A stretch of 64,000 nt of DNA from DATMNI01 sp963817515 (GTDB lineage: Bacteria > Acidobacteriota > Terriglobia > Bryobacterales > Bryobacteraceae), in contig CAWFPJ010000025.1 in assembly GCA_963817515.1 (NCBI GenBank), positions 1 to 64,000 on the forward strand, in the 5' to 3' direction. Each line of letters starts with the position of its first letter. The first letter of the stretch is position 1. The translations under genes and the position numbers were made by a program. The notes beneath the pieces are model-generated. The model was not told where the DNA came from. It saw nothing but the letters and a program-made list of their open reading frames with translations, and did no database searches. Shown here one piece after another: positions 19,194 through 28,980 of the stretch.

Positions 19194-20864
19194 TCACCGG
19201 TCTCTCCGGACACGTTCCTCACGATTCTTTTCCAAATCGATTGCCATGTCCTCAAATGTGCCTTGATCACGGATTCCGGCGCGCGCATGCTGCTCACGCA
19301 GCTGCTCCTCTTTCATCACGTCCTCCTCTATCGAGGTGCCAGAATATTTTCCTGTGAGCTTGCTCCAGAAAACGTTTACGTTTAACAAGACGGGAGAATG
19401 GGTGTGGCCCTGGCAAAAAATGCGGAATTTCGGGGGCAGGCGCAAGCCAACACTCTTGTCCACGTTCGCATAACGGGACAATAAGTACCAGATTGTGGCG
19501 TAGGGAACATTTTTCTGGTAAAGATTTGAATCCGAGTTATCATACTTATCGCCGAGGTCACGGAGATCGGGGTAGTAATTCACCGCTGTATTGATGAGAG
19601 GTCCGGGAGGGTGGTCGAGGTCGATCCATTGCCAATAGCCATCCCGATTACTGGGATCGAAGCGGTGTCCATGCTCAACCCAGAGAAGATTTTCTTGGAA
19701 GAATCCGGGGGAGTTCCTCAGCCGGTCCATCGTTGCAATATTTGAAAATTTCCACTCGTCGAATGCCAGGTACACGTCGTGGTTCCCATAAATCTGACGG
19801 CACGCGGCGTTTTGCAACGCATCGAGGGCAGCCTTATTGTGGCCATTGTTGTAAACCAGTCCGATCCACTTAGGAATGCGCTGGTTAAGGGTGTCGGAGA
19901 GCTTCAACCTATCTGTCTCATATACGAAAGGTTTAGCGCCCACCCAGGTGTGATAGGGCGCCCACATTTCGAGAAGATCGCCGACATGCAGGAGGGTCAC
20001 ATCGAAAGGGTTGTCCCCGTTGGTGCGGACTCGCTGCAGGGCGGTCAGCAGTTTCACCAAATCGCTCCCCGCGGTGGAACCGAACGCATGTTTCTCCTCT
20101 TCTTCCCTCATCTTGCGGGTATCAGTGAAGGCGTTCTCCTTCATGGCAGCCCTCCCCGCTGGCGTAGTCAGCATCCTAAGGGAGTGCTCCTCATACGATT
20201 CGCCTTTCTCGATCGGAATGTCCCAGGAACCGTCGTCGTTTTTTATTATTTTGCCGTCTTTCTTTCCGCTATCGAGTGTTTTCACTTCGTCCGGATCGAA
20301 GAATGCCAATCGCGCCTTTTTTAACTCTTCCGGGTCGGGCCACATGTGCATGTCGGGCAAAATTAAATAGATTTTCGCGTCCAGGGCAGACTCGTCGAGA
20401 GGGGCAGTGGCGTGTTGGAAAACTCCGAAATTACCCATCTCTTGTTGAAAGTCACGCAGGTTGCTCACGAACAGGTCGGTCGGTTCCGGTGCGCCACCCT
20501 TCTGCCCGTAATTGCAGAGCCACACGTGAGGCCCGCATATCAGCCCGAAGGTCCGCTTGTCCGCACGGCCCCAAAAGCCAACGTCGAGATACACGTATTT
20601 ATCCTGTCCGGGCTTCAGCGTGACGTGGTCGTATCTGCGCGTACCCTCGGGTCCACCAGAACCGCTAGGCCCCGCGTAACACGCGTAGTTGTTCCTATCG
20701 TGGATCCTGCACCCCGGGCCGAATATGGGGTCGATCCAGCGGGAATACTGACTCTGTGCGCCCGAGTACCGGAAATCCCAAATGGACCCGGTGCCATCGT
20801 AGACTTCCTCCGTAAGACCCTTTCCGAACCCAATATAGACGCTTGGCGCCGCGTTATCGGCCAT
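19194..20864 (-). CDS. large metallophosphoesterase-fold protein
   Basis: A 556-residue protein. The calcineurin-like metal motifs are spread over the C-terminal two-thirds: PDMHMWPD (171-178, in place of the usual D-x-H), VGDLLEMW (294-301), IYGNHDVYL (358-366), VEHGH (396-400) and GHTHSP (486-491). Together these give the ligands of a dinuclear phosphoesterase. Residues 1-150 form a separate N-terminal domain of unknown family, rich in Gly, Tyr and Trp. A charged helical insert lies at about 180-260, and the last 45 residues are a charged helix. No signal peptide is seen. The stop is 7 bp before the LysM gene, so the two form an operon. The substrate is unknown. Confidence 0.75.
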   Translation of the reverse strand: MADNAAPSVYIGFGKGLTEEVYDGTGSIWDFRYSGAQSQYSRWIDPIFGPGCRIHDRNNYACYAGPSGSGGPEGTRRYDHVTLKPGQDKYVYLDVGFWGRADKRTFGLICGPHVWLCNYGQKGGAPEPTDLFVSNLRDFQQEMGNFGVFQHATAPLDESALDAKIYLILPDMHMWPDPEELKKARLAFFDPDEVKTLDSGKKDGKIIKNDDGSWDIPIEKGESYEEHSLRMLTTPAGRAAMKENAFTDTRKMREEEEKHAFGSTAGSDLVKLLTALQRVRTNGDNPFDVTLLHVGDLLEMWAPYHTWVGAKPFVYETDRLKLSDTLNQRIPKWIGLVYNNGHNKAALDALQNAACRQIYGNHDVYLAFDEWKFSNIATMDRLRNSPGFFQENLLWVEHGHRFDPSNRDGYWQWIDLDHPPGPLINTAVNYYPDLRDLGDKYDNSDSNLYQKNVPYATIWYLLSRYANVDKSVGLRLPPKFRIFCQGHTHSPVLLNVNVFWSKLTGKYSGTSIEEDVMKEEQLREQHARAGIRDQGTFEDMAIDLEKNREERVRRDR

Positions 20865-21301
20865 GATATGTGTTCCCTCACAACGTTACAGGAGCTTATT
20901 TGTGCAATAAGACTTGGCCAGTGCGCTTCCTGAGCCCTGGGTGTCTGTCGTAGCGAATCATGCTGCTCAGATCGTGCGAATGAAAGACAGTCCGGCACTA
21001 ACTTCGTGAGATTTCATCACGCTCCAGGTTCTCTGCACAGTTCCGGTTAATGTGAACATTTCTGAGTACTCCCTCGTCAGGATGGTGCGGCAAAGAATGC
21101 GGTCGTTGCAGACCACAATCCAGATTTCGCTGGAATCTCCACTTTGGAACCCAAAAGCTAACCACTGGGTCATGTTAACCAGAGAATGTGAGAGTTCGGA
21201 GCCAGGAAACACGGCGTGCGGTCGCAACCTTGACGGTTGCACGCGGCAACTCAGATCGCACCACCTCGAAACTGAGAATCGCCGAGCTAGGCTCTGGACC
21301 A
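20865..21301. other. No recognisable gene
   Basis: This is the upstream region of the metallophosphoesterase operon. No recognisable domain or RNA gene was seen. Confidence 0.4.
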
Positions 21302-21968
21302 CTAAATGCTTGCTGGACAGGGGGTTCGCGCACTCGTTTTGAATCGTCTCGGCGTAGGAAAGCCGTTAACCACCGGGGCGCTGGCATTGACGTGTTTGGA
21401 TTTTGGCTCCCCGCGGAGCGCCTTCAGATCCGCGTTCGTGATCACAACCTCAGTGAACTTCAGGTCAGCGCCGCCTTGCCCGAAGTTGTACACCCGTAGG
21501 ACTCCTTGCAAGCCGCTCGCTCCGACCCGGCGGCTTACCCGCCGACGGATGTACGGATCGCCGACCATCTGGACACAATTTGGCCGCCGGTTGGCATCAT
21601 AGCCTACTCCTCGCGTTCCGCCGCCGTCGACGCTTACCTGCACCGACCGCACCACTCCGGCGCCGGTCCACGCAAACCCGTACACCTGGTGCCGTCCCGC
21701 CGGGAGCTTCGCTTTGTCCGGCGGCCACGCGAGCACCGATTTCACTTGAATCTCGGTCAGCCGCGTCGCCGTCCGTTCGCCCGCCGGATTCTCCACGACG
21801 CGGTTATAGAGCCGGTTCATCCCACTCTCGGCAAACCTGGCCGAGTCCATCCCATACCAGCCCGGAAAGAGCGCCCGGGCCGGAAATCCGTTCTTGCGCG
21901 GTAGGAACCGGTCGTTCAATTTGAACGCCACCAGCGATTCCGCGCTCAGGCATTTTTGCACGGGGACT
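21302..21968 (-). pseudogene. sulfite-oxidase-type molybdoenzyme, C-terminal fragment
   Basis: The frame begins VQKCLSAESLVAFKLNDRFL, then GFPARALFPGWYGMDSARFA and later VYGFAWTGAGVVRSVQVSVD. These are the end of the molybdopterin domain and the start of the Mo-co dimerisation domain of the sulfite oxidase family. The N-terminal cofactor domain, with the molybdenum-binding Cys, is missing. After about residue 115 the sequence no longer matches the family. The right end stops about 50 bp before the stop codon of the next receptor gene, so this is a rearrangement junction. Confidence 0.6.
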
Positions 21969-22019
21969 ACGCCACCGGGGCGATACTGAACAGGCTGCGG
22001 CGAGTGATTCCCATTGATC

Positions 22020-25000
22020 TCAGAATCGCAGTTTCAGAGCCATCTGGAGAATGCGGGGATCCCGCGCACTAGTTATGCGTCCGAACGTGGCCGAAGTTAC
22101 CGTCGTGTTCGGATTATTCAAGAGCGTGTGATTCAGTCCGTTGAAGAACTCCCCGCGATACTGCAGCTTGAACCGTTCCTTGATTGTGAACACACGCTGA
22201 ATCGAGAAGTCGAGATTGAACGTCCCCGGTCCTTGAATCAGATTGCGTCCGGCGTTGCCGAACGTGCCCGGCGCGGCGGTCTTGAACACCGCGGTGGTGA
22301 ACCATTTTGCGACGTCCTGAGCGCGCGAGCCGTTGGTGAGCGACGGCTTCGAAATCACGTCCGCCTGATCGGCGCCCACGCCGCTCAACGAATCGTCCTC
22401 ACCGGAAACCACGTTGATCGGGAACCCGCTCTGCCAGTTCAAAATTCCGGTCGTCGCCCAGTCGCTGAGCAAGTGACGTAGCACCGCGTTCTGTTTGGGT
22501 GAGGGCAACTGCCACAGGTAGTTCATCACGAACCGCTGGGGAATGTTGTAGTCGGAAACCGCTCTATAGGCGCCGGCATTGTAGGGATTGATCGTGTTCG
22601 TACTGCAAGTATCCGTGAGGTAAGAAACCTGATCGATCGACTTGCCGAACGTGTAATTCGCCGTCACGCTGAATCCTTCCGAGAAGCGCTTTTCCAGCGA
22701 TACCTGGAGTGAGTTATAGATCGAGTTGCCGCCCGAGTTGTCCTCGATGATGTTCTGGAAATCCTGGTTGGGCCGCCGCGCCTGCGTGTTGCTGGTATTG
22801 GCTCCCGGCACCAGCGCCGCCGGATTCAGATCCACGTTATAGCCGAGGAACGTCCCCTTCGACGCCGCATAGGCTACGCGCATCAGCATGTTCTTCCGCA
22901 ACTGGCGTTCGAGCGCGAGATTCCAACTGAGTACGCGGGGCGGCCGCCAGCCATCATTCAAAGAAACCAGCGCCGTGGGGAGCGTGAACTTCACGTCCTT
23001 GCCCGGGATCCCCGGTCCGTACTGAGACGGGAAAGGATTGGTAGTTCCCGCCCACGGATTGTCGAACGGCACGCCAAAGAGGGTGAACTGCGGGCTGAAC
23101 GGGGCACTGTTGGTCAGCGTTCCCAGTGCCTCGGTGAAGGGCGGCTGGTAGAACATTCCGAAGCCGCCGCGCAGTACCGTGCGGCCGCCGTCGAAATTGT
23201 AAGCGAGTCCAATTCGCGGAGCCATCTGTTCCCAGCGCGCCTTCGTACCGCCGCCCGGGCATCCGCTGTCACCGGTCAGCAAGTAGCCGGCCGGTGCATT
23301 GGGATAGCGCGTGGAATGGGCTCCCGGCACATAACAGGGGATACGCCCAAACTCCTCGCCAAACGGAATCCAAGGATCCCAGCGCAGGCCCAGATTGATG
23401 TTGAGTTTCCGGGTCAGGCGCATGTTGTCCTGCACGAACAGGCTGGCCATCGTGCCACGCTGCGCCCGGAAATCGCCGCCACCCTGGATGAAGCGGTCAA
23501 CGGCGCCTAATAGAAAATCAGAGGCAGGATTCCCGCTGTGCGTGGTCCCGCTGAAACGGAAATCGCCCGACTGTCGGAAGCTGTTGTTCACGTCCGTGAA
23601 TACTCGCAGCACCTCGCCACCGAACGAGATCTCGTGCACGCCTTTAATCCAGTGGGCGTTATCGGAAAAGTTATAAGCCGGGCGATCGAACTCCCCCTGT
23701 CGTCCCGTAGCGATGGAGAAGAAGTTCACTACCGACAGCGAAATTTCCGGCACTGGAGGCTGCGCGACGTTTACGCCGATCGTGTTCAATCCGAAGGGCG
23801 CCGCGCTCACCCGCTTGGTATCGTTGCGGTTGTAAGAAAACGACGCGTTGTTGATGAGGTTCGGCCGCGGCGTATAAGTGTAGTTGAGCGCCACACCTCG
23901 ATCGAAATAGTTGAATCCCGGTCCCGATGCGATCAGGTTCACTGCACCCGACATCGGATCAAGGATCTGCCGTGTCTGGAAATAGCGGCCGTAGATACGG
24001 TGCTTGGTCAGGTTGTAATCGATCCTGACCATGTACTGGTTCTCGTGAGTCGCCGAAGGTTTGTCGAACACCACCAGCCCATCCGGCGAGTTGGAGGTCG
24101 GGATGAGCGGCAGCAGCTTCAACGCGGCCGGATCCATCCGGCTTGCCGGGATCCTGTTTCCCGGAATGGGCTGGTTTCCGTTGTACGGGTCAATTAGTTG
24201 TCGCGTGACGCCGGAAAAATCGCCGTTGCGTTGCGCGTTGGTCAGCACGAACGCCGAGTTGCCCGTGGAAATATTGCGGATCTGCGTTCCCTGATAGGTG
24301 CCGAAGAAAAAGAGCTTGTCCTTGATGACCGGACCGCCCACGCTGCCGCCATACTGGTTGCGCTTCAAATGATCCGGCACCGGCGCGAAGAAGTTCCGTG
24401 CATTCATCGCGCCGTTGCGCAAGAATTCAAATAGCGAACCGTGCAACTGGTTCGACCCGGACTTGGTCACGATGTTCACCACGGCGCCCGACGCCCGGCC
24501 AAACTCAGCGCTGTAGCTATTCGTCTGCACGCTGAATTCCTCGAGTGCGTCCGGATTCGGGAAAGGGTTGTTGGCGTTCGTCCACGGATCCTGATTGCTC
24601 GCGCCATCCAGAAAGTAGTTGGTGCCTTCGCTGCGGGAGCCGTTGGATGAAATCGATTGCGCGCCCGGATAGTTCGCGCTGTGCGTGGTATCGCCCGCGC
24701 CGCGCGAGTTCCCCGCGGTCAGATCGGCGGTGCCCGGCGCCAGCAACACCAGTGTCGCCGCATTGCGCCCGTTCAACGGCAGCTCCACGATCTTTTGCTG
24801 GTTCACCACCTGTCCCAGCGAGCCGGAGCGCGTCTCCACCTGCGTCGCGGTCGCCTCCACGGTCACTGTTTCGGCGACATCGCCCACTTGGAGCGCTACG
24901 GGTAGCGACACACTCGCATCGGTGACGATCGAGATACCGCGCTGTTCAAATCGACGGAACCCGGCCACCTGCACGGTCACATTGTAGGTACCCACCGGGA

Positions 25001-25211
25001 TCAGCGGAAATACGAACCCGCCATCCGAGGCGGATGTTGTCTCTCGACTCAGACCGTTGGCCCGGTTCGTAGCCACCACCTTGGCCGCCGGTATCGGCGC
25101 ACCGCTTGAATCGGTCACCGAGCCCGAAATCGACCCGGTCGGATCAGCCGCCCACACCAGTATCAGCGCGAGCCCAAAAAAGAGGACCCCGAATAAGACT
25201 CTTTGTTTCAT
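22020..25211 (-). CDS. TonB-dependent receptor-like outer-membrane protein (Oar type)
   Basis: A 1063-residue protein. The signal peptide MKQRVLFGVLFFGLALILVW ends near AADP. A carboxypeptidase-regulatory domain lies at about 25-110 (SISGSVTDSSGAPIPAAKVV, IPVGTYNVTVQVAGFRRF). The plug has IVELPLNGRNAATLVLLAPG and FLDGASNQDPWTNANNPFP. The barrel ends in MALKLRF. The reading frame is intact. An ISL3 remnant starts only about 60-90 bp upstream of the ATG, so the native promoter has probably been lost or replaced. Confidence 0.85.
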   Translation of the reverse strand: MKQRVLFGVLFFGLALILVWAADPTGSISGSVTDSSGAPIPAAKVVATNRANGLSRETTSASDGGFVFPLIPVGTYNVTVQVAGFRRFEQRGISIVTDASVSLPVALQVGDVAETVTVEATATQVETRSGSLGQVVNQQKIVELPLNGRNAATLVLLAPGTADLTAGNSRGAGDTTHSANYPGAQSISSNGSRSEGTNYFLDGASNQDPWTNANNPFPNPDALEEFSVQTNSYSAEFGRASGAVVNIVTKSGSNQLHGSLFEFLRNGAMNARNFFAPVPDHLKRNQYGGSVGGPVIKDKLFFFGTYQGTQIRNISTGNSAFVLTNAQRNGDFSGVTRQLIDPYNGNQPIPGNRIPASRMDPAALKLLPLIPTSNSPDGLVVFDKPSATHENQYMVRIDYNLTKHRIYGRYFQTRQILDPMSGAVNLIASGPGFNYFDRGVALNYTYTPRPNLINNASFSYNRNDTKRVSAAPFGLNTIGVNVAQPPVPEISLSVVNFFSIATGRQGEFDRPAYNFSDNAHWIKGVHEISFGGEVLRVFTDVNNSFRQSGDFRFSGTTHSGNPASDFLLGAVDRFIQGGGDFRAQRGTMASLFVQDNMRLTRKLNINLGLRWDPWIPFGEEFGRIPCYVPGAHSTRYPNAPAGYLLTGDSGCPGGGTKARWEQMAPRIGLAYNFDGGRTVLRGGFGMFYQPPFTEALGTLTNSAPFSPQFTLFGVPFDNPWAGTTNPFPSQYGPGIPGKDVKFTLPTALVSLNDGWRPPRVLSWNLALERQLRKNMLMRVAYAASKGTFLGYNVDLNPAALVPGANTSNTQARRPNQDFQNIIEDNSGGNSIYNSLQVSLEKRFSEGFSVTANYTFGKSIDQVSYLTDTCSTNTINPYNAGAYRAVSDYNIPQRFVMNYLWQLPSPKQNAVLRHLLSDWATTGILNWQSGFPINVVSGEDDSLSGVGADQADVISKPSLTNGSRAQDVAKWFTTAVFKTAAPGTFGNAGRNLIQGPGTFNLDFSIQRVFTIKERFKLQYRGEFFNGLNHTLLNNPNTTVTSATFGRITSARDPRILQMALKLRF

Positions 25212-25269
25212 GAAAATGCCTTCCCCAACTCACCGTTTGGTATAAAGCGTTCCTGAAACCCACTTGGTC

Positions 25270-25756
25270 GCAGTTTCCCTACCTTATCACACGGTACGTC
25301 CTCCCTAGCCCGGGCTAGACCCCAGGTGACCACGTGCTCTACCGCGTCGAAGACTTTGTCCCAGGAAGTGCGAAACGCCTCGGCCGTTTCCTTCCAGGAC
25401 AGCCGGCGCGCCCAGCGGGCCAGAAACAGCATGTAGGCTTTGGTGAGAGTACGTTTGCCATCGGCCCAGGGAACCTCCTCGACGACGACCGCCTGGCAGC
25501 GGCGGCAATCGACGCGCCGCATGGAGTAAAGCAGAAAAACCAAAAATCCCCGGAAAGGAATAAACTCGAAACGCCGCTCGGCGAGTTGATCGTATCCGGG
25601 GGCGGGCTGATGGCAGCGCGAACAGACGGCCTTCGAGCCCTTGCGCGGACGCACGGCGATTTCAATGCTCTTGTGATCGGAACTGAAGCGGGCCTGCTGG
25701 TAAACGAATCCCGGAAAACGGTGGCACCGATTTAGAATTGAGATGAGCTGCAGCAT
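25270..25756 (-). pseudogene. ISL3-family transposase, N-terminal fragment
   Basis: The start MLQLISILNRCHRFPGFVYQ leads into AVCSRCHQPAPGYDQLAERR and VDCRRCQAVVVEEVPWADG, the paired-Cys zinc ribbon of ISL3 transposases. The linker WARRLSWKETAEAFRTSWDK and VVTWGLARARE follow. The DDE catalytic domain is missing: after about 25300 the sequence changes to unrelated codons running into the receptor's start. Full ISL3 transposases are about 400 residues. A C-terminal ISL3 piece lies at 62385-62620. Confidence 0.7.
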
Positions 25757-25868
25757 GAAGTGGAAGATGGCGACGGCGAAGACTACCAAAATAACCCGCA
25801 CCGCCACCACGCCGCGCCATGGACTGGAACACTACTGCCGGGATCTGAACAGCTGGCCCCGATCATGG

Positions 25869-26189
25869 ATGGGTCTGGAGAAAGATCTGCCACCCGGCGA
25901 GCAGCTCGTGATGTTGTTCCGTCCGTTCCTGGAGCACTTGGCAATGTCGAATCTGTCGCCAAAGACGATTCAGAAGCACGTCGACAACATGTGGGTATTA
26001 GGCGGCGAGTTCATCACCGAACTCAACTACACGCCTTCGCTCAGAAAAGCACCAGTGAAGAAAGTTCTGGTCGATCTGATCAAGGACGGCGGCCCCATCC
26101 TTCATCACGGCGACTCCGAGGAACAACAGCGATCCTTCGAGTCCACCTGCCGAAAGCTCTGGAACTTCCTCAATCAATCACAGGGCTAA
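25869..26189 (+). CDS. hypothetical protein
   Basis: From the ATG at 25869 this gives 106 residues (MGLEKDLPPGEQLVMLFRPF, then LEHLAMSNLSPKTIQKHVDN). The frame is open back to 25743, so the true start could be further upstream, although that would overlap the opposite-strand ISL3 start. The helical L-S-P-K-T-I-Q-K-H-V pattern resembles the core-binding arm of tyrosine recombinases, but no catalytic part follows. The C-terminus ends KLWNFLNQSQG. The family is not recognised; its position between ISL3 and ParB remnants suggests mobile-element cargo. Confidence 0.45.
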   Translation: MGLEKDLPPGEQLVMLFRPFLEHLAMSNLSPKTIQKHVDNMWVLGGEFITELNYTPSLRKAPVKKVLVDLIKDGGPILHHGDSEEQQRSFESTCRKLWNFLNQSQG

Positions 26190-26234
26190 ACGTGGGGCAA
26201 ACCACCCACAGATTCCTCCGACGAGGCAGGTTTT

Positions 26235-26640
26235 TCAGCTAGAGCCTCGGGCGAACTGGCAGAGGTGGTGTTCTCCCTTAGCTTGAATGCCTGCCGCCAC
26301 TTGGGCTTTCGGCTCCGCTTGCCGCTGCGTTTTGAAGAACAGATCCGGCGCATCTAGGATGCGCTTGCGGATCGCGACTGAGCCATTGCGCCAGGCGGCA
26401 TACAACTGCCCGGCTTGCCGCGATTCGCAGTGATGCTGTGCGAACACCGCGGCCATCCGCTCGCAGTCTTCCAGCTTGATGCGCGCCACCGGCACCAGAA
26501 ACTTCATCGCCACGTGTGCGCCGATCTTTCCCTCCCGCACTTGCTGTTGGATCTTTTCCGGTAACAACTCGACCAGCGCCAGTCGGCGGGGAGCCTGAAA
26601 TCCGCAATCGAGCCTCCTGGCAACACCGCCGGAATCAGCC
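26235..26640 (-). pseudogene. ParB/KorB-like HTH protein fragment
   Basis: Two frames joined near 26565 read APRRLALVELLPEKIQQQVR, then EGKIGAHVAMKFLVPVARI and QHHCESRQAGQLYAAWRNGS. This is the helix-turn-helix region that follows the nuclease-like domain in ParB-family proteins. The N-terminal ParB box is missing and the frame is shifted, so it is a remnant. Genes of this sort occur on plasmids and integrative elements. Confidence 0.45.
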
Positions 26641-26663
26641 AGCCCTCTTCAGGCCCTCGCGGA

Positions 26664-26690
26664 TGCCGGAGGTGGGACTTGAACCCAGCT
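26664..26690 (-). other. tRNA 3'-end-like segment, possible old attachment site
   Basis: On the minus strand the bases AGCTGGGTTCAAGTCCCACC followed by TCCGGCA resemble a T-arm (GGGTTCAAGTCCC) plus acceptor 3' strand of a tRNA. No cognate D-arm or anticodon arm could be folded upstream, so it is not an intact tRNA gene. tRNA 3' ends are common integration sites for tyrosine-recombinase elements. Confidence 0.3.
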
Positions 26691-27163
26691 GCATCCAAAT
26701 GTCCGTGTAGGTTGCAGATTCTAAGTTGCTCAGAATGCCATAGTTGCCACCGATACCGTAAACCATTGCACGCTATTGCACGCGGAGCCAGTCACCGATT
26801 CCCACTTCTTGCTGATATCGGATATTGGCAGGCGGAGCCTCATGCGGAGGAGTGGTTGTTGATTGAATGGCCGAAAAGCGAGAAGGAGCCCACTAAATAC
26901 TAGATCTCGACATTGCCTGAGAACACCCCACGCAAAGCTCTGATCAAGATCGCCAAGCACCGCTGGATTAACGCAGCAATTGCCTCGCTGCCCTTATTGT
27001 GGATCTTCGCCGCGCTGAGCGTCTGCGTCGAATTCAACCTCTTCCACGCAAGTCTGCCGACTCGATCGCGGCTCTGTGTGTCATCCCCCAGATTGCAACT
27101 CGACTTGGCTGAGTTTGTCGACGACAATGCAGCGCCAACCGCCCACTCCCGCCAAAACCGCCC
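26691..27163. other. No recognisable gene
   Basis: Short unrelated frames only. Confidence 0.35.
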
Positions 27164-27479
27164 TTAAGCCGCTGACACTTGCTCGTCCAAACTGATAACA
27201 GAACGCGTTCCGCCGGCCTTGCTTACTCCTGCCCAACAAGTGCGGACAAAACAGTCGAGGGTACCCTTCGTACATGGCCGCAACCGGCTGCTTACGCGCA
27301 CCAGCCGTGCGCAAAAGTGCGTAGATCTCCTGCGTGACGGGGTCCAGAACCTGAAAGTTCGACAAGGCATAGTTGAACGACGGGGTCTGGAGCGAAAGAA
27401 AAAGGCTAAACTTTCCCGAGGGATCGGCAATTGTGGTGAAAGCCGTGCCATTGCTGGAGACGCTCACTTCGCTGGACAC
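27164..27479 (-). pseudogene. possible fragment of an exported beta-rich protein
   Basis: One minus-strand frame reads SSEVSVSSNGTAFTTIADPS, then GKFSLFLSLQTPSFNYALSN and FQVLDPVTQEIYALLRTAG before turning into low-quality sequence. The composition (Ser/Thr/Gly, alternating hydrophobics) looks like a secreted beta-protein, but it has no start of its own and overlaps nothing recognisable. It may be a chance frame. Confidence 0.25.
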
Positions 27480-27496
27480 GTATGCATCAATGAGGT

Positions 27497-27646
27497 TCAG
27501 GAGCCCCGGCTCAAGATAATTTGGTGCAAGGTAGTTTGGAATATTGATATTGCCATCAAGAGCGTAATTCTCGTCGTCTCATGGAACGAAGCAAACCCCA
27601 GAAGCAATCCCTTGGGGTCCGGCGTCGACAATGTATATCGATCCAG
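27497..27646 (-). pseudogene. MocR-type regulator, 3' part displaced by IS256
   Basis: Reading on from the gene broken at 29213, the codons after CTGGATCG resume here as YTLSTPDPKGLLLGFASFHE, then TTRITLLMAI, and stop at 27497-27499. The P-K-G-L-L-L-G-F-A segment is the usual final strand of the aminotransferase-like domain in MocR regulators. The 8-bp repeat CGATCCAG at 27639-27646 and 29213-29220 confirms that the IS was inserted inside the gene. Confidence 0.75.
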
Positions 27647-27699
27647 AGGGTGTGGTGAAAACTGTGTAAACGTTCTCCGGTGATACTTGGGAGAGCGAA

Positions 27700-28935
27700 A
27701 TGAAAAAGACGAAGCAGACCTCGCCGATCAGCGACGAGTTAATCGACGAGTGGTTGAAGCAGGGTCGAAAGCCGGAAGACGTCCAGGGGCTTTTGAAGCA
27801 GTTCACCAAACAGGTGGTGGAACGTGCCATGCAGGGGGAGATGGCCGAGCATCTGGGCTATGAGAAGCACGATCCGGATGGAAACAACAGCGGGAACAGC
27901 CGGAATGGAACGACGCTTAAGACGCTGAAAGGCGACTTCGGTGAGGTGGAAATCGAGACACCGCGCGATCGCAACGGCGAGTTCGAACCGAGGATCGTCA
28001 AGAAGAACCAGACGCGGTGGGCGGGCTTCGATGACAAGATCCTGTCCATGTACTCACGTGGCATGAGCGTTCGCGACATTCAGGGACACCTGGAAGAGAT
28101 GTACGGGGTGGAAGTCAGCCCCAGCCTGATCAGCGACGTGACGGACGGCGTGATGGAGCAGGCGCGAGCCTGGCAGAGCCGGCCGCTGGATACGTTTTAC
28201 GCGATCGTGTTCCTGGATGCGCTGTACGTGAAGATGCGGCATGAAGGCCGCGTCGAAAACCGCGCTGTCTACGTGGCGATCGGCATCAACCTGGAAGGCA
28301 GGAAGGATGTTCTGGGGTTATGGACGGGCGCCTCGGAAGGGGCAAAGTTCTGGCTCAGCGTCCTGACGGAGCTGCGCAACCGCGGGGTCAAAGATATCTA
28401 TCTGGTGTGCGTGGACGGACTGAAGGGTTTTCCGCAGGCGATTGAATCGGTGTTCCCCAAAGCCCAGGTGCAGTTGTGCATCGTGCATATGCTCAGAGCC
28501 AGCCTCAACTATGTGACCTGGAAGGATCGCAAGGAGGTGGTGACAGATCTGAAGCCGATCTACAAAGCGGCGACGACCGATGAAGCCGAGCGGCAATTGA
28601 GCGAGTTCGAGGAGAAGTGGAAAAAGAAGTATCCGGCGATTAGCCGGCTTTGGCGTGAGCACTGGGAGCGGGTAATACCGTTCTTTGCCTTCCCGGAGGA
28701 GGTGCGAAAAATCGTCTACACCACCAACGCCGTGGAGTCGCTGCATATGAGCCTGCGCAAAATCATCAAAACGCGGGGGTCGTTTCCCAGCGAAGATGCT
28801 GCGTTTAAGCTGCTCTATCTGGCGCTGGTGCGCGTGGTGGCGAAGTGGGATGCGGTACAGCACTGGAAGCAGATGCTGAACTATCTGGACACCATGTGCG
28901 GCGACCGAATCGCCGACAGCGGTGGCCTGAGGTAA
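27700..28935 (+). CDS. IS256-family (Mutator-like) transposase
   Basis: A 411-residue DDE transposase. The start MKKTKQTSPISDELIDEWLK is followed by MAEHLGYEKHD, then FDDKILSMYSRGMSVRDIQG and FYAIVFLDALYVKMRHEGRV (first Asp). LVCVDGLKGFPQAIESVFPK carries the second Asp, and VYTTNAVESLHMSLRKIIK carries the Glu block. Full length is typical for the family and the frame is intact, so it is probably active. It differs from copy B by only two residues (Met/Lys in the VERAxQGE segment; Asp/Gly in SExAAF). Confidence 0.95.
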   Translation: MKKTKQTSPISDELIDEWLKQGRKPEDVQGLLKQFTKQVVERAMQGEMAEHLGYEKHDPDGNNSGNSRNGTTLKTLKGDFGEVEIETPRDRNGEFEPRIVKKNQTRWAGFDDKILSMYSRGMSVRDIQGHLEEMYGVEVSPSLISDVTDGVMEQARAWQSRPLDTFYAIVFLDALYVKMRHEGRVENRAVYVAIGINLEGRKDVLGLWTGASEGAKFWLSVLTELRNRGVKDIYLVCVDGLKGFPQAIESVFPKAQVQLCIVHMLRASLNYVTWKDRKEVVTDLKPIYKAATTDEAERQLSEFEEKWKKKYPAISRLWREHWERVIPFFAFPEEVRKIVYTTNAVESLHMSLRKIIKTRGSFPSEDAAFKLLYLALVRVVAKWDAVQHWKQMLNYLDTMCGDRIADSGGLR

Positions 28936-28980
28936 ACCCCAAAAACCGCTCAGAGCCCACCAGCAGGATGGGTCGCTCAT

